A stretch of DNA of 64,000 nucleotides, taken from Leeuwenhoekiella sp044542075 (GTDB lineage: Bacteria > Bacteroidota > Bacteroidia > Flavobacteriales > Flavobacteriaceae). The translations under genes and the position numbers were made by a program. Location of the stretch: positions 248,001 to 312,000 of the forward strand of contig NZ_JBITTU010000006.1 in NCBI RefSeq assembly GCF_044542075.1. The letters run 5' to 3'. The notes beneath the pieces were generated by a model. It did no database searches and was not told where the DNA came from. It worked only from the letters and a program-made list of their open reading frames with translations. Numbering within the stretch: the stretch's first letter is position 1; each line of letters begins with the position of its first letter. Shown piece by piece: positions 33,524 to 41,799 of the stretch.

Positions 33524-35641
33524 ATGCAATCCCAGATAGATAAAACCACGCTGTTAACCACACTAAAGACCTATTTTGGTTACGATAGTTTTAGAAATCA
33601 ACAGGCTGAAATTATACAAACGGTACTTGATGGGAAAGACGCTATTGTTATTATGCCTACCGGTGGTGGAAAATCTATTTGTTTTCAGCTTCCCTCATTG
33701 TTATTTAAAGGTTTTACACTCGTAATATCTCCTTTAATCGCGCTGATGAAAGATCAGGTTGATGGTTTGAAAGCTAATGGTATTGAAGCAGACTTTTATA
33801 ACAGTAGTCAGACTGCTCAGGAACAGCAGGATATTATCGCACGTGCTGCAGAAGGTAAACTTAAACTATTATATGTAGCTCCAGAAAGTTTATCTGGCTT
33901 AACGCCATTATTGAGTGAAACTTACATAAGTATGATAGCCATAGATGAAGCGCATTGTATTTCTTCCTGGGGACACGATTTTAGGCCTTCTTATCAACAA
34001 TTGGGTTTTTTAAAGAAATCTTTACCTAATACGCCGGTTATCGCATTAACCGCTACAGCAGATAAAGCGACACGTAGCGATATTGCAGATCAACTTGCTA
34101 TCTCAAATGCGCAACAATTCTTAAGCTCTTTTGATAGACCTAATATAGAATTAGAAGTACGCGCAGCAGATAAGCGTCTAGATCAAATCAAACAATTTTT
34201 AAAAAAGCGACCTAACACCAGTGGTATAATCTATTGCCTAAGTAGAAAAACCACCGAAAGCGTATCAGACTCGCTAAATGCTATAGGTATAAAATCTACT
34301 TCATATCACGCAGGTTTAGACTTTGAAGAGCGCACCCGTGTTCAGGAAGACTTTATTTATGACAAAACTCAGGTAGTTTGTGCGACGGTAGCTTTTGGTA
34401 TGGGTATCGATAAATCTAACGTTAGGTGGGTTATACATTATAATATGCCTAAAAATCTTGAGGGATATTATCAGGAAATAGGACGAGCAGGACGTGATGG
34501 TTTAAAGTCAAACGCACTGCTTTTTCACAGTTATGCAGATGTTTTACAATTAAAGCGATTTACGCAGGGTGCAGCTAATGAAGAAGTACAGAATGCAAAG
34601 TTAGACCGTATGAAGCAATATGCTGAAGCTACAACTTGCAGAAGAAAAATTTTATTGAGTTATTTCGGTCAGTTTTTAGAAGAAGATTGTGGTAATTGTG
34701 ATGTATGTAAAAATCCGCCTCAATTTTTTGATGGTACCGTAATTGCACAAAAAGCATTGTCAACTATCGCCAGAGCTAAAGAAACTCAACCCATAGGAAC
34801 CTTAATAGATGTGCTTAGAGGAGCTAAAAATGCAGCTGTATTAGATAAAGAATTAGACACATTAAGTACTTACGGTATAGGTGCAGATATATCGTGGAAA
34901 GATTGGCAACATTATTTTTTACAATTAACAAATCAGGGATATTGCGAGATAGCCTTTCATTTGCGTAACAGTTTACACCTTACCCCATCTAGTAAAGCCG
35001 TTTTATTTGAAGGAAAAAAAGTAAGACTCACGCAACCGGTTGATAATCCTACTCCAGAAGTAATCACCGCAGATAAACCAAAGACTAAAAAAGCCAATGC
35101 CCTGTTTGAAAAGTTACGCATGCTTCGGGCGGAAATTGCCAAAGAAGAAAATATTCCTGCATATCTTGTTTTTAGCGATAAAACACTTCAGGAAATGGAG
35201 CGTGTACGACCTACTACTGAAATGGAACTTTTAGAAATAAGTGGTGTTGGCCAGCGTAAATTAGAAGTTTATGGTGATGATTTTATAAAAGCTATTCTGG
35301 AATTTCAGTCTGAAAAACTAAAGAAAAAAGGAAGTAAAACCGCTACCCATCAGGTTACTTATAATCTCCTTAAAGAAGGCCTTTCTATTGAAGAAATTTC
35401 CAAAAAGCGTGACTTAAAAGACACAACCATTTATTCACATATTGCCAAATTAGCTTTAGATGGAGAACCTATTGATTTGTTACAATTTGTAAGCAAGACT
35501 GAAGTAGAACAAATTAAAAAAGCAAAAATTGCCCTTGAAAATCCTGAAACCTTAAAGGCCTATTATGAATATTTTGAAGAAAAGATTGAATATCATAAGA
35601 TAAGATTGGGGTTATCTATTTTAGAAATGTCTAACCTTTAA
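33524..35641 (+). CDS. recQ: ATP-dependent DNA helicase RecQ
   Basis: A 705-residue 3'-5' DNA helicase for recombination and repair. Walker A is MPTGGGKSICFQLP, motif II is IDEAHCISSWGHDFRPSY (DEAH), motif VI is EIGRAGRDG. The zinc-binding region CRRKILLSYFG...CGNCDVC is intact, followed by the RQC winged helix, an HRDC domain and a final helix-turn-helix region (LSIEEISKKRDLKDTTIYSH), the standard long-form RecQ order. Its stop shares four bases (TTAA) with the convergent C1q-like gene. An alternative RecQ is often present elsewhere in such genomes. Confidence 0.94.
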   Translation: MQSQIDKTTLLTTLKTYFGYDSFRNQQAEIIQTVLDGKDAIVIMPTGGGKSICFQLPSLLFKGFTLVISPLIALMKDQVDGLKANGIEADFYNSSQTAQEQQDIIARAAEGKLKLLYVAPESLSGLTPLLSETYISMIAIDEAHCISSWGHDFRPSYQQLGFLKKSLPNTPVIALTATADKATRSDIADQLAISNAQQFLSSFDRPNIELEVRAADKRLDQIKQFLKKRPNTSGIIYCLSRKTTESVSDSLNAIGIKSTSYHAGLDFEERTRVQEDFIYDKTQVVCATVAFGMGIDKSNVRWVIHYNMPKNLEGYYQEIGRAGRDGLKSNALLFHSYADVLQLKRFTQGAANEEVQNAKLDRMKQYAEATTCRRKILLSYFGQFLEEDCGNCDVCKNPPQFFDGTVIAQKALSTIARAKETQPIGTLIDVLRGAKNAAVLDKELDTLSTYGIGADISWKDWQHYFLQLTNQGYCEIAFHLRNSLHLTPSSKAVLFEGKKVRLTQPVDNPTPEVITADKPKTKKANALFEKLRMLRAEIAKEENIPAYLVFSDKTLQEMERVRPTTEMELLEISGVGQRKLEVYGDDFIKAILEFQSEKLKKKGSKTATHQVTYNLLKEGLSIEEISKKRDLKDTTIYSHIAKLALDGEPIDLLQFVSKTEVEQIKKAKIALENPETLKAYYEYFEEKIEYHKIRLGLSILEMSNL

Positions 35642-36309
35642 CGCACCTGTTCTATAGTACAAAACGAGTCGTAGCCTGCTGCAGCACCCGCAATACTCAC
35701 ATTCACTAATGAGTATAACCTAAAATCTATTTTTTCACCGGCGGTCAGTTGTACCAAGGTAGATACAGAACGTGTAGGTGGTGAGACATTAGTTAATACC
35801 ACTGAAACATTAACAAAACGCTCTTCGGCTATTTTTGTTGAACTTGTGCCGGCAGAATTAGTTTTATAAATAGCCAAACCCAAATCACCCACACTAAGGC
35901 TTGAGGTTTTTATCTGTGCCGCGACACGATATATGCCCGCATTGGTTGCTGTAAAAACACCTGTTGTAGCATTAAACTCATCTTTAATATCAAAGACTTC
36001 AGCATTAAAAATAATTGGAACGTAGGATAAAAGCGCTACAGCAAAATTTGACGTCAATTTTGATTTTACAAGTGATTTTTCAACATTAGCTAATATTTTT
36101 TTTGCTGCAACACGATGCAATACTCCTCTACCATCAAAAACTGCAATTGAGTCCCGTGCGGCAAGATCATTACCCTCACTGTAATCGCGCACACGTAGTG
36201 CCCCATTCACATCGAGCATTACATCGGGATGAGGCAAGGTGGTACCCATTCCTATTTGTGAAAAAAGTGATGTAGAATACAGAGTAATAAGAAGTATTAT
36301 TATACGCAT
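35638..36309 (-). CDS. secreted protein with C1q/TNF-like domain
   Basis: A 223-residue exported protein. The signal peptide (IIILLITLYSTSLFSQ) is followed by the flavobacterial trimming IGMGTTLPHPDVMLDVNGALRVRD-type region, a linker helix and a C-terminal domain of about 120 residues with the pattern FDIKDEFNATTGVF, AGIYRVAAQIKTSS and VQLTAGEKIDFRLYS, which fits a C1q/TNF-type beta sandwich. Such proteins are thought to be surface adhesins or matrix proteins that trimerise. There is no T9SS C-terminal tail. Convergent with recQ. Confidence 0.72.
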   Translation of the reverse strand: MRIIILLITLYSTSLFSQIGMGTTLPHPDVMLDVNGALRVRDYSEGNDLAARDSIAVFDGRGVLHRVAAKKILANVEKSLVKSKLTSNFAVALLSYVPIIFNAEVFDIKDEFNATTGVFTATNAGIYRVAAQIKTSSLSVGDLGLAIYKTNSAGTSSTKIAEERFVNVSVVLTNVSPPTRSVSTLVQLTAGEKIDFRLYSLVNVSIAGAAAGYDSFCTIEQVR

Positions 36310-36761
36310 ATCTGAAGCCTTTAGTTAGAAACTAAGTTCTCAATTAATACGTTTAAAAGCAAATAACACAGTTTAAGTGCTAATAGTTCAATTAATTTAT
36401 TAACTAAATCATTTTACTAAACACATTAGGAATTAATATTTAAGAAGTCAAAATCCAAATTCATTTATAATTACAAGTTAAAAATTAAGTTTATAGTATA
36501 ATTCTCTCATTTATTAAGTAAAAATGACGGTGTGTTTGTAATATTACTTGTACATAACAACGAATTTTACCTTATTTTATATATTTATCAAATTAGGTTA
36601 GTTTTTAAAGATTTTTCTCGTCTAATTTATTTTATAAAAAACAATTTTACTTTTTTCATTTGATTATATCCTAGTTCAATTTAAGATTACTTAACGGAGT
36701 TTTGGCAAATATTTGACGCTAAATAATATTCTCATGAGCTACTTTTAAGAAAAAGAAATAA
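36310..36761. other. gene-free AT-rich gap
   Basis: About 450 bases with no coding-looking frame on either strand, very AT-rich. It separates two divergently read genes and must contain their promoters, but I found no clear TAnnTTTG box at a fitting distance. A CAAATATTTG palindrome sits at about 36704-36713. Confidence 0.5.
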
Positions 36762-37271
36762 ATGATAAAGCCTAATACACAAGTACCCGAATTAGAAATC
36801 GATTTAATTAACGATACTAAATGGAAATTAAGTGCTCAGAAGCCTGAAAAATATACTTTAATTGTATTCTATAGAGGATTACACTGCCCTGTATGTAAAA
36901 AACAACTTCAGGACCTAACATCTAAGACTGAAGATTTTAAATCTAGAGGTGTAAACATAATTGCTATTAGTATGGATACCCACAAAAGAGCAAATCTTTC
37001 TCAAGAAAAATGGGAGACCGGTAATTTACCTATAGGCTATGCCTTGAGTGAAGAAAAAGCTCGCGAATGGGGTTTATATATTTCTAACGCTGTTAAAGAT
37101 GCAGAACCAGATGTATTTTCAGAGCCCGGCATTTTTCTCGTGAAAGCAGATGGCACATTGTATTTTTCGTCTGTGCAAACTATGCCATTTGCACGACCAG
37201 AATTAGATGCAATTTTAAAATCTATTGATTTTGTAGAGAAGGAAAACTACCCTGCCCGTGGAGGCAAATAA
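36762..37271 (+). CDS. peroxiredoxin-like (AhpC/TSA) family protein
   Basis: A 169-residue thioredoxin-fold protein. The active-site segment is FYRGLHCPVCKKQL, with CxxC where classical peroxiredoxins have a single Cys in PxxxTxxC; the flanking YTLIVFYRG and IIAISMDTHKRA strands fit the peroxiredoxin-like AhpC/TSA branch. It probably reduces peroxides or disulfides in the cytoplasm. No signal peptide. Own terminator follows. The role in this organism is inferred only. Confidence 0.85.
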   Translation: MIKPNTQVPELEIDLINDTKWKLSAQKPEKYTLIVFYRGLHCPVCKKQLQDLTSKTEDFKSRGVNIIAISMDTHKRANLSQEKWETGNLPIGYALSEEKAREWGLYISNAVKDAEPDVFSEPGIFLVKADGTLYFSSVQTMPFARPELDAILKSIDFVEKENYPARGGK

Positions 37272-37289
37272 GAATTAATCAAAAATCAA

Positions 37290-37320
37290 AGAGCCCTATA
37301 ATTCATATTTATAGGGCTCT
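37290..37320. terminator. bidirectional terminator (peroxiredoxin-like gene / his operon)
   Basis: Eleven-base perfect stem agagccctata / tatagggctct with T-runs on both strands. It ends both the plus-strand gene and the convergent histidine operon. Confidence 0.92.
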
Positions 37321-37343
37321 TTAATTATTAGAAGATTTTAAGT

Positions 37344-37937
37344 TTATTTTTTTCTATCTATAAGTACTTGCTCAATATCCTTTAGACCAAATCCTTTTGC
37401 TTTTAAAAGTATCAAATAATGAAACAGCAAATCTGCACTTTCATTAAGAAACAGATTATCATCATTATCTTTTGCTTCAATAACTACTTCTACAGCTTCT
37501 TCCCCAACTTTTTGAGCGATTTTATTAATTCCTTTTCTAAATAAATCTGCAACATAGCTCTTCTCGTTATCCTGGTTGGCTTTACGTTCTGCAATAGTAT
37601 CTTCTAATTTTGTAAGGAAACCAAACGACTGATCATTCTCTTCACCCCAGCAGTTATCTGTACCTTTATGACATGTAGGTCCTTGCGGATTTACACTGAT
37701 TAACAACGTATCGTTATCGCAATCATTTTTTATAGAAACAAGATGTAAAAAATTACCACTTTCTTCTCCTTTCGTCCATAGACGCTGCTTACTGCGGCTA
37801 AAAAAAGTAATCTTCTTACTCTCATTTGTTTTAAGATAGGCCTCCTCATTCATATAACCTAACATCAGTACTGTTTTGGTTTTGGCATCTTGTATAATTG
37901 CAGGAACAAGTCCGTTTGCATCGTATTTAATTTCCAT
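37344..37937 (-). CDS. hisIE: bifunctional phosphoribosyl-AMP cyclohydrolase/phosphoribosyl-ATP pyrophosphatase HisIE
   Basis: A 197-residue fusion of two steps of histidine synthesis. The HisI part (1-105) has the zinc/metal ligands in CDNDTLLISV and GPTCHKGTDNCWG; the HisE part (110-197) has GINKIAQKVGEEAVEVVIEA, the MazG-like helical core. It converts phosphoribosyl-ATP through phosphoribosyl-AMP to ProFAR. Last gene of the operon, ending at a strong terminator. Confidence 0.95.
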   Translation of the reverse strand: MEIKYDANGLVPAIIQDAKTKTVLMLGYMNEEAYLKTNESKKITFFSRSKQRLWTKGEESGNFLHLVSIKNDCDNDTLLISVNPQGPTCHKGTDNCWGEENDQSFGFLTKLEDTIAERKANQDNEKSYVADLFRKGINKIAQKVGEEAVEVVIEAKDNDDNLFLNESADLLFHYLILLKAKGFGLKDIEQVLIDRKK

Positions 37938-37950
37938 TTTATTCTTTTTA

Positions 37951-37966
37951 TTTCGCTTGCACGAAA
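37951..37966. repeat. short inverted repeat in hisF-hisIE spacer
   Basis: TTTCG-CTTGCA-CGAAA: five-base arms with a six-base middle, related to the palindromes at 38747 and 53294. Fills most of the 36-base spacer. Confidence 0.5.
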
Positions 37967-37973
37967 TTTCTAA

Positions 37974-38729
37974 TTATATCCTTACCGGAATATTTTTATT
38001 TTTTAATTCGAGTTTTAACTCGGGAATATCAATCTCGTGAAAATGAAATACACTTGCAGCCAGGGCTGCATCAGCTTTCCCATTTACAAATGTATCTGTA
38101 AAGTGTTGCATATTTCCTGCACCACCCGAAGCGATTATAGGAATATTGAGCAGTTGGCTCAATTTTGCCAGTGCCTCATCCGCAAAGCCATTTTTAGTAC
38201 CATCGTGATCCATTGAAGTAAATAAAATCTCTCCGGCTCCACGCTTTTCCACTTCCTGCGCCCACTCAAAAAGATCTAATTCTGTAGGTACTTTACCACC
38301 TACGAGATGAACTGTCCATTTACCTTCAATTTGTTTCGCATCAATTGCAACAACAACACATTGTGAACCAAATTTAGCCGCTAGATCATTAATTAATTGT
38401 GGATTTTTTACCGCCGAAGAATTTATAGAAACCTTATCTGCACCATTCTGAAGCAAAATATCTACATCTTCTACCGAAGAAATCCCGCCACCTACTGTAA
38501 ACGGTATATTTATCTTCTCAGCTACGCGCAATACTAAATCTGCTAATGTTTTACGACGCTCCTCAGTTGCCGAAATATCCAAAAATACGAGTTCATCTGC
38601 ACCTGTTTCAGCATACTTCGCAGCCAGTTCTACCGGATCACCGGCATCGCGTAAATCGACGAAATTAACCCCTTTTACAGTTCTTCCGTTTTTGATATCG
38701 AGACAAGGTATGATACGTTTTGTAAGCAT
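37974..38729 (-). CDS. hisF: imidazole glycerol phosphate synthase subunit HisF
   Basis: A 251-residue TIM barrel that closes the imidazole ring with ammonia from HisH. The N-terminus KRIIPCLDIKNGRTVKG holds the catalytic Asp, and the second Asp is in VVVAIDAKQIEG. The phosphate loops GGGISSVED and ASGGAGNMQH are complete. Part of the his operon. Confidence 0.96.
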   Translation of the reverse strand: MLTKRIIPCLDIKNGRTVKGVNFVDLRDAGDPVELAAKYAETGADELVFLDISATEERRKTLADLVLRVAEKINIPFTVGGGISSVEDVDILLQNGADKVSINSSAVKNPQLINDLAAKFGSQCVVVAIDAKQIEGKWTVHLVGGKVPTELDLFEWAQEVEKRGAGEILFTSMDHDGTKNGFADEALAKLSQLLNIPIIASGGAGNMQHFTDTFVNGKADAALAASVFHFHEIDIPELKLELKNKNIPVRI

Positions 38730-38746
38730 TATATATCTATATTTTA

Positions 38747-38764
38747 TTTCCGCTTAAGCGGAAA
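38747..38764. repeat. perfect 18-base palindrome in hisA-hisF spacer
   Basis: TTTCCGCTTAAGCGGAAA, nine-base arms without loop, in the 53-base gap between hisA and hisF. As RNA it could fold but is not followed by a T-run, so it is not a terminator. Confidence 0.7.
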
Positions 38765-38782
38765 ACTTATTTCTAACCTTAA

Positions 38783-39550
38783 CTAGTTATTTAGGATAAA
38801 TTCTTCCAATTGCTTCATCGAGATTCTACCCTCATAAATAGCTTTTCCTATTATGGTTCCTTCACAGCCTAATTCGGCTAATTTAGGCAATTCATCAAAA
38901 TGCGAAATTCCACCCGAAGCTATCAATTTTAGATTATTGACTTCGTTTGAACTATCAGCATCTCGACTGCGCTCGATGTGACAGTGCTCTAGAATCTTTT
39001 TGTACAAATCAAAAGAAGGCCCTTCTAACATCCCATCCTTACTGATATCTGTGCAGATCACATAGGAAATACCTTCTTGCTGATACGCTTGTATAAAAGG
39101 AATTAACTCTTCTTTTGACTCTTCTAACCAGCCGCTTACCGCAACTTTTTCATCTTTAGCATCTGCTCCCAAAATGATTTTAGTGTTGCCAAATTTTGAT
39201 ATCCAACTCTTAAAGGTCTCCCGATCTTTAACAGCAATGCTTCCACCAGTAATTTGATTTGCACCACTTTCAAAAGCCACACGTAAATCATTATCAGTCT
39301 TTAAACCACCTCCAAAATCAATTTTAAGGCTGGTTTGCGACGCTATTTGCTCTAAAACTTTATGGTTGACAATATGCTTGCTTTTAGCACCATCAAGGTC
39401 AACCAGGTGTAAATATTCTATTCCGTGGGCTTCAAACTCTTTAGCAACCTCAAGCGGGTGCTCATTATATATTTTTTTGGTATCATAATCACCCTTAGAA
39501 AGGCGTACGCATTTACCATCTATGATATCTATTGCCGGGATTATTCTCAT
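38783..39550 (-). CDS. hisA: ProFAR isomerase HisA, with repeat-derived insertion
   Basis: A 255-residue TIM barrel that isomerises ProFAR to PRFAR. Landmarks: RIIPAIDIIDGKCVRLSKGD, HLVDLDGAKS, DFGGGLKTD and ASGGISHFDEL. The protein is some 12 residues longer than usual because of the stretch HIERSRDADSSNEVN between LYKKILEHC and NLKLIASGG, just ahead of the last phosphate loop strand. The matching DNA (38961-38986) is a mobile-repeat-like element. The reading frame stays open, so the enzyme is probably functional, the insert sitting in a surface loop. Confidence 0.94.
   Translation of the reverse strand: MRIIPAIDIIDGKCVRLSKGDYDTKKIYNEHPLEVAKEFEAHGIEYLHLVDLDGAKSKHIVNHKVLEQIASQTSLKIDFGGGLKTDNDLRVAFESGANQITGGSIAVKDRETFKSWISKFGNTKIILGADAKDEKVAVSGWLEESKEELIPFIQAYQQEGISYVICTDISKDGMLEGPSFDLYKKILEHCHIERSRDADSSNEVNNLKLIASGGISHFDELPKLAELGCEGTIIGKAIYEGRISMKQLEEFILNN
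38961..38986. repeat. interspersed repeat remnant inside hisA
   Basis: The DNA tctcgactgcgctcgatgtg and its continuation acagtg resemble the short repeat (…gactgcgctc…, near-palindromic) scattered in many flavobacterial genomes. Here it lies in frame in hisA. A second copy was not noticed in this window. Confidence 0.5.
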
Positions 39551-39601
39551 TCTATAATCTATAATTCATTATTTATTGTTCCTATTTCAAAGTGTTAAGC
39601 T

Positions 39602-39994
39602 CTAACGTTTAAACTTTGAACCCTTAAATTCAGAATTCTTGAGGTAATTCATAAAACCACCTATTTTATTTTGTAATTCTTGGCATTTAGAGCTGCATTC
39701 ATCAAACTGATTTTTCGAAATTAATGCTTTATCGAAAGATCTATAAAGTTGAGATTTCAATTCTCCGGCACTACCTTTTGAGTAACTTAAAAAAACAATA
39801 AACTCTCTGTTACCATCACGATCAAAACCTTCGGCTATATTATCCATAATTGAACCTGAACTTCTTTCCATTTGATTTCTAAGCGAATAATTTTTTCCTA
39901 AATCAGTATTTAAAAAAAGCTGCTCTATATCAATACATATTAAACGTGCAAGTTGCCATATTTCTAAATCCTCAAAGCGTTTAATCGTACCCAT
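39602..39994 (-). CDS. four-helix-bundle protein (23S rRNA intervening-sequence family)
   Basis: A 130-residue helical protein with the family signature: RFEDLEIWQLARLICIDIEQ, the NYSLRNQMERSSGSIMDNIAEGF core, REFIVFLSYSKGSAGELKSQ and a basic tail. These proteins were first noted in intervening sequences of 23S rRNA, and they occur scattered singly in many Bacteroidota genomes as mobile-like elements; their activity is unknown. It sits between hisA and hisH in the same direction, interrupting an otherwise pure histidine operon. Confidence 0.9.
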   Translation of the reverse strand: MGTIKRFEDLEIWQLARLICIDIEQLFLNTDLGKNYSLRNQMERSSGSIMDNIAEGFDRDGNREFIVFLSYSKGSAGELKSQLYRSFDKALISKNQFDECSSKCQELQNKIGGFMNYLKNSEFKGSKFKR

Positions 39995-40024
39995 TTTTTA
40001 ATAACAAATTAGAAATAATAAATT

Positions 40025-40606
40025 CTAAATATTTAAGAAATTCTTCAAAATTTGTTCTCCGATAATTCCAGATTTTTCAGGGTGAAATTGCACGCCGTAA
40101 AAATTATCTTTCTGTAAAGCGGACGCATAATCCACCTCATAATGCGTGGTTGCAATCATCTCCTTACATTTTGGTGCATAAAAACTATGTACTAAATACA
40201 TATGCGCATTTTCAGCAATATCTTTAAACAACGGACTTTCTAAATTCGAAATTTCATTCCATCCTATTTGAGGAACCTTGACTTCTTTTGAAAATTTAAT
40301 TACGTCTGCATCAAAAATTCCTAAACCGGTTGTATCACCTTCTGTTGAGTGCTTACACATTAATTGCATACCTAAGCAAATGCCTAAAACTGGTTGCTCT
40401 AGAGTTGGGATTAGCTTATCTAATCCGGTAGATCGCAGTTTTGCCATCGCACTACTCGCCTCACCTACTCCCGGGAAAATCACCTTATCAGCAGCTTTAA
40501 TTTCTTCAGGATTATCAGATAAAACCGCTTCGATACCCAACCGCTGAAAAGCAAACTTGATACTTTGTATATTTCCGGCACCGTAGTTTATAATTACTAA
40601 TTTCAT
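40025..40606 (-). CDS. hisH: imidazole glycerol phosphate synthase glutaminase subunit HisH
   Basis: A 193-residue class I glutaminase that supplies ammonia to HisF. Catalytic Cys in LGICLGMQLM, His-Glu in GVQFHPEKSG; the start MKLVIINYGAGNIQSIKFA is canonical. Separated from its partner hisF by hisA and the four-helix gene. Confidence 0.96.
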   Translation of the reverse strand: MKLVIINYGAGNIQSIKFAFQRLGIEAVLSDNPEEIKAADKVIFPGVGEASSAMAKLRSTGLDKLIPTLEQPVLGICLGMQLMCKHSTEGDTTGLGIFDADVIKFSKEVKVPQIGWNEISNLESPLFKDIAENAHMYLVHSFYAPKCKEMIATTHYEVDYASALQKDNFYGVQFHPEKSGIIGEQILKNFLNI

Positions 40607-40632
40607 TTTTAAATCTTAGGTTTTGCTTCTGC

Positions 40633-41790
40633 TTACAACATCCCTTTAGTGCTGGGTAATATCATTTTTTCTGAGTCTCGTTTTACAGCCACTTTTATTG
40701 CTTTCGCGAAAGCTTTAAAAATCGCTTCAATCTTGTGATGCTCATTGGTTCCTTCTGCCTTTACATTAAGGTTTGCTCGTGCTCCATCTGTAAACGATTT
40801 AAAAAAGTGGTAAAACATTTCAGTAGGCATTTCTCCAATTTTCTCTCTGTTGAAATCTGCTTCCCAAACCAGCCAATTACGACCGCCAAAGTCTATCGCC
40901 ACCTGAGCTAAGCAGTCATCCATAGGTAAACAAAAACCATAGCGTTCTATACCTAATTTATTACCCAAAGCTTTAGCAAAAACTTCTCCCAAAGCAATTG
41001 CTGTATCTTCTATGGTGTGGTGTTCATCTACTTCAAGATCACCATCTACGTGAATTTTAAGATCCATCGAACCGTGACGCGCCAGTTGATCAAGCATATG
41101 GTCAAAGAAGGCTAGACCTGTTTCAATATTGCTCTTTCCTGTTCCGTCTAGATTTAACTCGATTTCAATAGCCGTTTCATTAGTTTTTCTTGAAATTGAA
41201 GCAGTACGCGCTTCTAATTTTAAAAACTCATAAATCTTCTGCCAGTCGTTACTCTCGAGTGCAATTACTGCGTCGAGTTCGTCACGTTTAACGGTTATTT
41301 CTCCTGTACCCAATTCGGTATTATCGTTAATAAAAATACCTTTTGCACCCAGGTTTTTAGCCAACTCGATATCTGTAAGACGATCTCCAATAACAAAGCT
41401 ATTTGCAAGATCATACTTTTCAGAAAAGTACTGGGTTAGCATTCCTGTACCCGGTTTACGGGTATTTGCATTCTCGTGCGGAAACGTCCGGTCTAAATAT
41501 ACAGCGTCAAAAACAACCCCTTCATTCTCGAAGGATTTCATAATAAAATTATGTACCGGCCAGAAGGTATCTTCCGGAAAAGAGTCGGTTCCCAGACCAT
41601 CTTGATTGGTAATCATAACCAATTCGTAATCGAGCTCCTGAGCAATTTTACTCATGTAAGTAAAAGCTTTAGGATAGAAAATCATCTTCTCAAAAGCATC
41701 TATTTGCTCGTCTACAGTTTCTTTTATTAAGGTTCCGTCACGATCTATAAATAAAACTTTACGGGCTGCGGTATTTTGATTAGCGTTCAT
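40633..41790 (-). CDS. hisB: bifunctional histidinol-phosphatase/imidazoleglycerol-phosphate dehydratase HisB
   Basis: A 385-residue fusion. The N-terminal HAD phosphatase (1-165) has VLFIDRDGTLIKE with the nucleophile Asp, and FVIGDRLTDIELA; the C-terminal dehydratase (about 195-385) has the metal-binding HxxH sets FFDHMLDQLARHG, VDEHHTIEDTAIALG and EGTNEHHKIEAIFKAFAKA. It catalyses two non-consecutive steps of the pathway. A 14-base palindrome in its 3' end (40700-40713) is explained by the conserved protein motif. Confidence 0.96.
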   Translation of the reverse strand: MNANQNTAARKVLFIDRDGTLIKETVDEQIDAFEKMIFYPKAFTYMSKIAQELDYELVMITNQDGLGTDSFPEDTFWPVHNFIMKSFENEGVVFDAVYLDRTFPHENANTRKPGTGMLTQYFSEKYDLANSFVIGDRLTDIELAKNLGAKGIFINDNTELGTGEITVKRDELDAVIALESNDWQKIYEFLKLEARTASISRKTNETAIEIELNLDGTGKSNIETGLAFFDHMLDQLARHGSMDLKIHVDGDLEVDEHHTIEDTAIALGEVFAKALGNKLGIERYGFCLPMDDCLAQVAIDFGGRNWLVWEADFNREKIGEMPTEMFYHFFKSFTDGARANLNVKAEGTNEHHKIEAIFKAFAKAIKVAVKRDSEKMILPSTKGML

Positions 41791-41799
41791 GGTAATAGG

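Noticed and set aside
33524..35641. RecQ helicase with neighbouring genes as a defence cassette
   Set aside because: It is a standard full-length housekeeping RecQ with HRDC domain; neighbours are polyamine and secreted-protein genes.
40700..40713. Palindrome gctttcgcgaaagc in hisB as member of the repeat family
   Set aside because: It encodes the conserved FKAFAKA stretch of the dehydratase, so protein constraint explains it.
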